Of a stretch of 9,039 nt of DNA, positions 1 to 5,691 are shown piece by piece (the stretch's first letter is position 1; each line of letters begins with the position of its first letter). The stretch is from the NCBI GenBank assembly GCA_020721385.1, contig DYMW01000060.1, forward strand, positions 1-9,039, written 5' to 3'. Position numbers and translations under genes: made by a program. The notes under the pieces were generated by a model that did not search any database, was not told the origin of the DNA, and was given only the letters and a program-made list of their open reading frames with translations. The stretch is from Sulfurovum sp. (GTDB taxonomy: Bacteria > Campylobacterota > Campylobacteria > Campylobacterales > Sulfurovaceae).

Positions 1-15
1 ATGGACATTAAATGA
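1..15 (+). CDS. Possible 3' end of a truncated upstream gene
   Basis: Frame 1 reads ATG GAC ATT AAA TGA, so a reading frame coming from outside the window would end with a TGA at 13-15. That stop overlaps the ATG of valS (12-14) as ATGA, the usual arrangement for translationally coupled genes in compact bacterial operons. Only about four codons are visible, so the product cannot be named. The ATG at position 1 may be internal to the upstream gene or chance. The inference is that valS is not the first gene of its operon; no promoter or strong Shine-Dalgarno for valS is visible in the 11 bases before it. Confidence 0.35.
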   Translation: MDIK

Positions 16-2648
16 GCGAAACAACCAAAAAAAATGTATACAATCCAAAAGAGATAGAAGAGAGCTATTATAAACTTTGGGAAGAGCGAAATTACTTTGA
101 GATAGAGGGTAATAAAAAGATTCAAAAAGAGGGCAAACATTTTGCCATTATGATGCCCCCACCTAATGTAACAGGAGTATTGCATATTGGTCACGCTTTG
201 ACCTTTACCCTTCAAGATATTATTGTACGGTATAAGAGAATGGATGGGTATAAAACCTTGTGGCAACCAGGTGTTGACCATGCGGGGATTGCAACGCAAA
301 ACGTGGTTGAAAAACAACTACTTTCAGAGGGAACAACCAAAGAAGCCATAGGTCGTGAAGCCTTTTTAGAACGTGCTTGGATGCAAAAAGAGAACTCTCA
401 AAATGCCATTACTTCACAGCTTAGAAAATTGGGTGTAAGTCCAGCATGGTCACGTGAGCGATTTACCATGGATGAAGGTTTAGGAAACGCGGTTAAGAAG
501 TCGTTTAAACAGATGTATGACCATGGGTTTATTGTTCGTGGAAACTACATGATTAATTGGTGTACACATGATGGTGCATTGAGTGATATTGAAGTAGAAC
601 ACGAAGACCATTTGGGAAAAATGTACCACATTAACTATCCACTTTCTGATGGTTCAGGGAACATTACGGTAGCCACCACACGACCTGAAACTTACTTTGG
701 TGATACCGCGGTGATGATTCACCCTGACGATACACGTCACAATCATTTGATAGGTAAAACCGTTACGCTTCCATTGATTGGTAGAGAAGTGACCATTATC
801 GCCGATGAACACGTGGATATGGAGTTTGGAACAGGGTTTGTAAAGGTTACTCCTGCTCATGACACCAACGATTATGAAGTAGGTAAACGACATGATTTAG
901 AGTTTATTACCATCTTTGATGAAAAAGGGATTTTAAACGAATATTGTGGTGAATTTGAAGGGTTAGAGCGTTTAGAGTCTCGTGCTAAAATTGTTGAAAA
1001 ATTGGATGCCAAAGGGTTTATGGTTAAAATCGAAGACCACCCTCATCAAGTAGGTCACTGTTACCGATGTAAGAACATTGTAGAGCCATATATATCTAAG
1101 CAGTGGTTTGTTAAAAAAGAGTTTGCAGCCTCTTCAATTGAAAAAGTCAACAACGGTGAAGCAGAGTTTTTCCCTGCTCATTGGATAAATTCGTACAATG
1201 CATGGATGGGTGAATTGCGTGATTGGTGTATCTCTCGTCAATTGTGGTGGGGACATCAGATTCCTGTTTTTTATTGTAAGACTTGCGACCATGAGTGGGT
1301 AGAAGAGGGTGATGCACCTCATGTTTGTGAAAAGTGTGGCAGTGTTGATATCTACCAAGACCCTGACGTGTTGGATACATGGTTTAGTTCGGGGTTATGG
1401 CCATTTAGTACGCTTGGTTGGGGAAATGTTGATGCCTTTAAAGGTGAGTTGTGGAACGAAGAAGATATGCAAAACTTCTATCCAAACAACTTGCTGATTA
1501 CAGGTTTTGATATTTTATTTTTCTGGGTTGCTCGTATGTTGATGATGGGTGAGAACATTACAGGTGCGTTGCCATTTAAAGACATCTATCTACACGCTTT
1601 GGTCAAAGATGAAAAAGGTGAGAAGATGAGTAAATCAAAAGGGAACGTAATTGACCCTCTTGATATGATTGAAAAATACTCAACTGATGCACTAAGGTTT
1701 ACATTGGCGGTTTTGGCAGTTCAAGGGCGTGACATTAAACTAAGTGAAGAGAAATTGGAGCAGAGCCGTAACTTTACCAATAAATTGTTTAACGCGACCA
1801 ACTTCTTGCAACTCAATCAAGAGTATTTTGATGACTTGGATGCCACCAATATTAACACTCCTCTTGGGCGTTATATGTTGGCACGATTTAATGTGGCGGT
1901 TCAAGAGACACGTAAATTTATGGATGTTTATCGGTTCAATGACGCTGCGACCGTTCTTTATCGATTCTTATGGAGTGAGTTCTGTGACTGGGGAATTGAG
2001 CTAAGCAAAGCAGACAAAGCAAGTGTGGCAGAGCTTGGAAGTATCTTTAAAGAATCAATGAAACTGCTTCACCCATTTATGCCGTTTATTACCGAGAATC
2101 TCTATATGCGATTGAGCAAAGAGCATTTAGAAGAGAGTGAATCCATTATGGTGAAAGCCTATCCAACAGTGAGCAGAGCTGATGATGAAGTTATTAAACA
2201 GTTTGACCTGATTATGGAAGCAATTGTATCGGTGAGACGTTGTAAAACATTGATAGACAAAGGGAATCAAAAGATAGAGAAAGCCTCTGTTAAAGTTCCT
2301 GCTGGTTTTGATGTGGCGATGATGAAACCATTTATTGAAAAACTTGGAAAAGTAGAAGAGGTTACCTTTGTTGATGCAAAAATAGCCAACTGTGTCACCG
2401 ATGTTTCTGATAATTTAGAGACCTTTATCTCAACCGATGATATTGATATGTCGGCAATTATCGAAAAGCTTAGCAAACAAAAAGAGAAGCTTGAAAAAGA
2501 GATTATGAAGCTTAATGGAATGTTGAACAACGAACGTTTTGTTGCCAATGCTCCTGAACAGGTCATTGTTGAAAATAGAAAAGCGTTGAGCGAAGCGAAT
2601 GAGAAGATGGCTAAAATTGACGCAGAACTTAACGGATTACAAAACTAA
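12..2648 (+). CDS. valS: Valine--tRNA ligase (valyl-tRNA synthetase)
   Basis: This cytoplasmic class I aminoacyl-tRNA synthetase charges tRNA-Val with valine using ATP and hydrolyses mischarged Thr-tRNA-Val. At 878 aa it has the normal bacterial length. The Rossmann catalytic core carries the HIGH motif at residues 58-61 (PPPNVTGVLHIGH) and KMSKS at 538-542. The CP1 editing domain (roughly 190-350) shows TTRPET at 222-227 and the AHDTNDYEVG stretch around 282-291. Four cysteines, C422/C425 and C439/C442, form a zinc-ribbon-like pair of CxxC knuckles. The anticodon-binding helical domain follows from about 600 to 750. Residues 813-878 form the Lys/Glu-rich C-terminal coiled coil typical of ValRS, which separates it from IleRS and LeuRS. 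The start at 12 fits the family N-terminus (an N-P-K-E-I-E stretch soon after Met) and overlaps a possible upstream stop. It converges on nadE with a 23-nt gap. Confidence 0.98.
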   Translation: MSETTKKNVYNPKEIEESYYKLWEERNYFEIEGNKKIQKEGKHFAIMMPPPNVTGVLHIGHALTFTLQDIIVRYKRMDGYKTLWQPGVDHAGIATQNVVEKQLLSEGTTKEAIGREAFLERAWMQKENSQNAITSQLRKLGVSPAWSRERFTMDEGLGNAVKKSFKQMYDHGFIVRGNYMINWCTHDGALSDIEVEHEDHLGKMYHINYPLSDGSGNITVATTRPETYFGDTAVMIHPDDTRHNHLIGKTVTLPLIGREVTIIADEHVDMEFGTGFVKVTPAHDTNDYEVGKRHDLEFITIFDEKGILNEYCGEFEGLERLESRAKIVEKLDAKGFMVKIEDHPHQVGHCYRCKNIVEPYISKQWFVKKEFAASSIEKVNNGEAEFFPAHWINSYNAWMGELRDWCISRQLWWGHQIPVFYCKTCDHEWVEEGDAPHVCEKCGSVDIYQDPDVLDTWFSSGLWPFSTLGWGNVDAFKGELWNEEDMQNFYPNNLLITGFDILFFWVARMLMMGENITGALPFKDIYLHALVKDEKGEKMSKSKGNVIDPLDMIEKYSTDALRFTLAVLAVQGRDIKLSEEKLEQSRNFTNKLFNATNFLQLNQEYFDDLDATNINTPLGRYMLARFNVAVQETRKFMDVYRFNDAATVLYRFLWSEFCDWGIELSKADKASVAELGSIFKESMKLLHPFMPFITENLYMRLSKEHLEESESIMVKAYPTVSRADDEVIKQFDLIMEAIVSVRRCKTLIDKGNQKIEKASVKVPAGFDVAMMKPFIEKLGKVEEVTFVDAKIANCVTDVSDNLETFISTDDIDMSAIIEKLSKQKEKLEKEIMKLNGMLNNERFVANAPEQVIVENRKALSEANEKMAKIDAELNGLQN

Positions 2649-2661
2649 AACAACTTTTTTA

Positions 2662-2687
2662 GGAAGTGAGGTTAAAACCTCTCTTCC
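2662..2687. terminator. Inverted repeat at the valS/nadE convergent junction
   Basis: Arms GGAAGTGAGGTT (2662-2673) and AACCTCTCTTCC (2676-2687) pair over 12 positions with a single mismatch around a tiny AA centre. In practice this is an approximately 11-bp stem with a four-base loop. It sits between the converging valS and nadE genes and includes the last codons and TAA stop (2672-2674) of nadE. The position suggests a shared transcript 3' end. However, neither strand has a U-tract directly after the stem: the plus strand continues AAATCT, and the minus strand continues TAAAAAAG. It is therefore not a canonical intrinsic terminator; it could be a 3'-end stabilising hairpin or a barrier against readthrough. 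Confidence 0.5.
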
Positions 2688-4582
2688 AAATCTAACTCCT
2701 CCATCCAAATCTTCATATCCGCATCACTGGGCATTTTCCAATCGGCACGAGGACTTAAGTTTATGGTTCCTACTTTTGGACCATCGGGCATACATGAGCG
2801 TTTGAATTGTTGGGTAAAAAAACGCCAAATAAAGAGTTTGAGCCATTTTTTAATGGTTGCTTCATCGTATTTTTTTTCAAATGCGTGTTGGGCTAAAAAG
2901 AGAATCTTACTCGGGGTTGCTCCATACTTAATAAAATGGTACAAAAAGAAATCATGCAGTTCATAAGGTCCTACAATGGTTTCGGTCTCTTGTATTATCT
3001 CATCACCCTCATGTGGCAAAAGTTCGGGGCTTATGGGGGTTGCTAAAATATCATCAATAATCGATGCAATGGTTTGGTTACTTTTAAAATATTCAATCAC
3101 ATACTGAATCAGCGTTTTAGGAATTCCAGAATTTAGGGCATACATACTTATATGGTCACCGTTGTAGGTACTCCATCCAAGGGCTATTTCACTCAAATCT
3201 CCTGTACCAATGACCAAACCACCTTCACGATTGGCGGTGTTCATGAGTATGCTTGTTCTAGCACGTGCTTGTACATTTTCATAGGTTACCGAGTGGTCGC
3301 TTGGGTCGTGTCCTATCGCTTCAAACTCGGTTAATGCCAGTTTGGTAATCTCAATGGTGCGTAAGGTTACACCCAATGCAATACAGAGTTCAACGGCATT
3401 GTTTTTGGTTCGGCTGGTTGTTCCAAATCCTGGCATGGTAATGGCGATAATATTTTGCGTGTTCCAGCCCATGATTTCAAACGCTTTATGGGTCGAAAGT
3501 AGGGCAAGGGTTGAGTCCAATCCACCTGAAATTCCAATAACTGCTTTGTTGATACGTGCATGGGTCATTCGTTTAATAAGTGCATGGGCTTGAATCTTCA
3601 CAATCTCTTCACATCGGTGGGCTTTCTCTTGGTAGATAGAAGGGACAAATGGAAAAGGATTAATAAATCGTTTGAGTTCTTTTATTTGTGGGGTGGCTTC
3701 AATAAAAATCGTTCTAAATGGTGTGGTTAATTCATCACTATAACTCGATTCACTAAGGCGTAACCAATTGAGCCGTTGCAAATCTAGGTCGGCAGTAATC
3801 AGTGAATTTTCCATTAAAAAACGCTCACTTTGAGCCAATGTTGAACCATATTCGCTAATAATACTATGCCCTCCAAAGACTGTATCGGTGGTTGATTCCC
3901 CAACACCTGATGAAGCATAAAGATACGCTCCCATACATCTAGCACTTTGTGTACGTACCAACTCTTCACGGTATTGGGCTTTGCCTATCAGCTCATTACT
4001 TGCACTGAGATTGCAGATGAGGTTTGCTCCATTAATCGCCATCTGATGACTCGGTGGCATCACTGCCCAAAGGTCTTCACAAATCTCAATGCCCAGTACC
4101 ATCTCTTTGTTGTCGCTAAAGAGTAAATCAACCCCAAACGGAACCTCTTGACAGAGTAATGTTGTGGTACTGTTTTTGATATGTCGTCCTGAGACAAATT
4201 GCCGTTTTTCATAAAACTCTTTTTTATTGGGCAAGTAACTTTTGGGAATCACACCCAAGATGCTCCCATTTTGAATCACCACAGCGGTATTGTAAAGCCG
4301 TCCATGATGAATCAAAACCATACCAATAACAGCAAGGGTTGAAATGTTGTGACTTGCTTCTAAAATAGCGTGCAAAGCATCATTTTGTCGTGCTAAAAGG
4401 GTTTGATTAAAAAACAAATCAGAAGCCGTATACCCTGTTAAGGTGAGTTCAGGGAAGACAACAACCGAAACATCTTGGGCATAGGCTTGTTGAAGTAGGC
4501 TCAAAACTTGGGTAGCATTGGTTTGTGGGTTGGCTACAATGGTGGTATTAACAGCCGAAGCTACTCTTTGAAATCCGTACAT
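2672..4582 (-). CDS. nadE: Glutamine-dependent NAD+ synthetase (two-domain)
   Basis: It catalyses the last step of NAD+ synthesis, converting nicotinic acid adenine dinucleotide to NAD+ with ATP, using ammonia from glutamine. The 636-aa protein has two domains. Residues 1-about 290 are a nitrilase/CN-hydrolase glutaminase with the expected Glu-Lys-Cys triad: E45 in FPELTLTGY, K114 in PKSYLPNKKEFYE and C168 in GIEICEDLW. Residues from about 325 to the end are the N-type ATP pyrophosphatase synthetase, with the P-loop SGGLDST at 352-358 and the GTGDLSEIALGW...YNGDH block near 459-476. The start agrees with the family's N-terminus (GFxRVAxA), and an AAGGGA stretch (4593-4588) lies six bases before the ATG. 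It follows the LysM gene by 19 nt, so cotranscription is likely. This long form differs from the short ammonia-dependent NadE (about 250 aa) known in Campylobacter and Helicobacter. Confidence 0.96.
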   Translation of the reverse strand: MYGFQRVASAVNTTIVANPQTNATQVLSLLQQAYAQDVSVVVFPELTLTGYTASDLFFNQTLLARQNDALHAILEASHNISTLAVIGMVLIHHGRLYNTAVVIQNGSILGVIPKSYLPNKKEFYEKRQFVSGRHIKNSTTTLLCQEVPFGVDLLFSDNKEMVLGIEICEDLWAVMPPSHQMAINGANLICNLSASNELIGKAQYREELVRTQSARCMGAYLYASSGVGESTTDTVFGGHSIISEYGSTLAQSERFLMENSLITADLDLQRLNWLRLSESSYSDELTTPFRTIFIEATPQIKELKRFINPFPFVPSIYQEKAHRCEEIVKIQAHALIKRMTHARINKAVIGISGGLDSTLALLSTHKAFEIMGWNTQNIIAITMPGFGTTSRTKNNAVELCIALGVTLRTIEITKLALTEFEAIGHDPSDHSVTYENVQARARTSILMNTANREGGLVIGTGDLSEIALGWSTYNGDHISMYALNSGIPKTLIQYVIEYFKSNQTIASIIDDILATPISPELLPHEGDEIIQETETIVGPYELHDFFLYHFIKYGATPSKILFLAQHAFEKKYDEATIKKWLKLFIWRFFTQQFKRSCMPDGPKVGTINLSPRADWKMPSDADMKIWMEELDLEERF

Positions 4583-4587
4583 TTTTG

Positions 4588-4593
4588 TCCCTT
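4588..4593 (-). promoter_or_regulatory. Ribosome binding site of nadE
   Basis: On the minus strand the sequence AAGGGA is followed by CAAAA and then the ATG at 4582-4580. Spacing and purine content suit a Shine-Dalgarno site and support the chosen nadE start. The site lies in the 19-nt gap after the LysM gene stop, with no room for a separate promoter, so nadE is probably read from the LysM-gene transcript. Confidence 0.6.
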
Positions 4594-4601
4594 AACTTTT
4601 T

Positions 4602-5552
4602 TTATTCTGGAAGATAAATTTTTTGTCCAAGATGAAGTGTGGAGTTTTTATTTTTTATATTGTTGTTTGCATTCACAATTTTTTGAACTTCTGTTGTTTT
4701 ACCGTAAAACTTTTTTGAAATGGTGGCTAGGGTATCTCCTTTTTTAACGGTAACAAATTTTCGTTTTGTTTCCTTTTTCTTTGTCTGACTTTTTTTGGTT
4801 TCACTTTTCATTCTTGGAATGATAACTTTTTGTCCTACTTTTAAACTGCTTCTTTCATTTTTGATGGAGGGATTGGCACTTACAATGCGTTTAAATTCTT
4901 TGTGGTCTCCATAAAATTTTTTGGCAATTGAGGCTAGGGTATCTCCTTTTTTTATGGTGACTACGCTTGTTGTCTCTTTTTTCGGTATGATTTTTGGTTT
5001 GGGTTTAGGTTTTTCTTTTTTTAGTGCTACTACGGGTTTAATCTCTACTTTTTGGGTTGCTGCTACTTCTACTTTTTTCTCTATAGGTTTTGGTGCTACT
5101 ATGGGTGTAATCTCTGTTGTTTGGGCTTCTACTTTTGGTTGCTCTTTTGGAATGACCTTTTCTTCAGTCTCTTTGGCGATGGGTGTTTGCTCAATATTAC
5201 TGGTTGGTTTGGTATTTAAAAGAGCCACTACAGGTGCAGAGGTGGTGATTTTTTGCGTTTGATTGTTTTCGATTTTAAGAGGATTTGGATTGGTTAGAGG
5301 CTGTTTTGTTGTCTCTGTTTGTGCGTAATTAAATCCTAAGTATCCAATGGCTCCAAGTGTGGTAAGACCGAAAAGTGTTAATGAAACCTTTTTTAAAACA
5401 TTTTTATTTTCCTCTTTTTTTTCTTGTTGTTTGTAATACTCATACTTATTCTCTTCATGATTTGTATCAACTTGAACCTCTTCTTTTTCATCTTCTCTAG
5501 GGTTTCTTATCTGTTTTACAATCTCTTCATCCTGTTTTTTTCTATTTAACAT
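4602..5552 (-). CDS. Inner-membrane-anchored protein with two LysM domains
   Basis: The 316-aa protein looks like a bitopic envelope protein that binds peptidoglycan. Residues 1-55 are charged, rich in Lys and Glu, and probably cytoplasmic. Residues 57-77 (SLTLFGLTTLGAIGYLGFNYA) form one membrane span without a signal-peptidase or lipobox motif. A periplasmic Pro/Lys/Thr/Glu-rich spacer covers about 78-195, with a KPKPKPK run at 181-187. Two LysM domains follow at 197-246 and 266-315, both with the pattern VKKGDTLAxIxKKFYG...IVxANxxIKN...LxxGQKxxxP. No catalytic domain (amidase, peptidase or transglycosylase) is seen, so it is probably a cell-wall tether or a morphogenesis or division accessory factor; that role is inference. 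It is the first gene of a likely two-gene unit with nadE, and is driven by the extended -10 at 5580-5588. The start is the only N-terminal Met in frame. Confidence 0.88.
   Translation of the reverse strand: MLNRKKQDEEIVKQIRNPREDEKEEVQVDTNHEENKYEYYKQQEKKEENKNVLKKVSLTLFGLTTLGAIGYLGFNYAQTETTKQPLTNPNPLKIENNQTQKITTSAPVVALLNTKPTSNIEQTPIAKETEEKVIPKEQPKVEAQTTEITPIVAPKPIEKKVEVAATQKVEIKPVVALKKEKPKPKPKIIPKKETTSVVTIKKGDTLASIAKKFYGDHKEFKRIVSANPSIKNERSSLKVGQKVIIPRMKSETKKSQTKKKETKRKFVTVKKGDTLATISKKFYGKTTEVQKIVNANNNIKNKNSTLHLGQKIYLPE
4725..4952. repeat. In-frame direct DNA repeat within the two LysM domains
   Basis: A 21-base sequence (beginning GGCTAGGGTATCTCC followed by six T) occurs identically at 4725-4745 and 4932-4952. 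The copies are 207 bp (69 codons) apart, which equals the distance between the two LysM domains of the minus-strand gene. It encodes the KKGDTLA strand-helix start in each domain. The flanking sequences (for example TAAAA...TTTTTTG just before each copy) are also similar. This is best read as residual nucleotide identity from a LysM domain duplication. Confidence 0.75.
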
Positions 5553-5579
5553 CTCAATTTCCCATTAATTTTTTTTTGA

Positions 5580-5588
5580 ATTATAACA
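5580..5588 (-). promoter_or_regulatory. Extended -10 promoter for the LysM-nadE unit
   Basis: Read on the minus strand, TGTTATAAT (5588-5580) is a perfect extended -10 element of the housekeeping sigma factor. Transcription would begin about seven bases downstream, giving a leader of roughly 20 nt before the LysM-protein ATG at 5552. No good -35 hexamer is visible: a TTGTCG is 19 nt upstream. That matches the known habit of epsilon-group sigma-70 promoters to rely on the extended -10. A weak Shine-Dalgarno (GGGAAA) lies in the leader. Confidence 0.65.
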
Positions 5589-5627
5589 CAACTACGATGC
5601 AAATCGACAATAATGGGGCTGTATATC

Positions 5628-5654
5628 ATAAGCTTTTCAGGCAATAAGCTTATT
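5628..5654. repeat. Duplicated ATAAGCTT with a 12-bp perfect palindrome in the divergent promoter region
   Basis: ATAAGCTT occurs at 5628-5635 and again at 5644-5651. The second copy is the centre of AATAAGCTTATT (5643-5654), a perfect 12-bp palindrome. Because AAGCTT is itself palindromic, the two copies can also pair with each other as a 6-bp stem around a 10-base loop. The block lies directly upstream of the thrC extended -10 (5656-5664), covering the place of a -35 element, and about 40 bp upstream of the divergent LysM promoter. It could be an operator; no known regulator consensus is recognised. Confidence 0.45.
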
Positions 5655-5655
5655 T

Positions 5656-5664
5656 TGCTATAAT
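5656..5664 (+). promoter_or_regulatory. Extended -10 promoter of the thrC fusion gene
   Basis: TGCTATAAT at 5656-5664 matches the extended -10 consensus exactly. The expected start of transcription near 5671 leaves a leader of about 20 nt. The -35 position holds only TTTCAG (5635-5640, 18-nt spacer), which is weak. Divergent transcription with the minus-strand promoter at 5580-5588 means about 70 bp separate the two -10 boxes. Confidence 0.7.
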
Positions 5665-5680
5665 TCAAACAAAAATATCT

Positions 5681-5685
5681 AGGAA
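5681..5685 (+). promoter_or_regulatory. Shine-Dalgarno of thrC
   Basis: AGGAA at 5681-5685 is six bases upstream of the ATG at 5692 and fixes the start. The resulting N-terminus (M-Q-F-I-E-T-R-G) matches the beginning expected for this type of threonine synthase. Confidence 0.75.
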
Positions 5686-5691
5686 TACAGT

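Noticed and set aside
2267..2566. Minus-strand 99-aa frame inside valS
   Set aside because: It is an antisense shadow of the Lys/Glu-rich coiled-coil tail of ValRS, low in complexity (Ser/Phe/Ile) and with no initiation signals.
3342..3593. Plus-strand 83-aa frame inside nadE
   Set aside because: It overlaps the SGGLDST region of NadE on the opposite strand. The NadE motif is clearly the coding one.
4921..5262. Plus-strand 113-aa hydrophobic frame that looks like a membrane protein
   Set aside because: It is antisense to the Pro/Lys/Thr-rich spacer of the LysM protein. Reverse-reading Lys and Pro codons gives Phe, Leu and Gly, which mimics membrane spans. No Shine-Dalgarno or promoter supports it.
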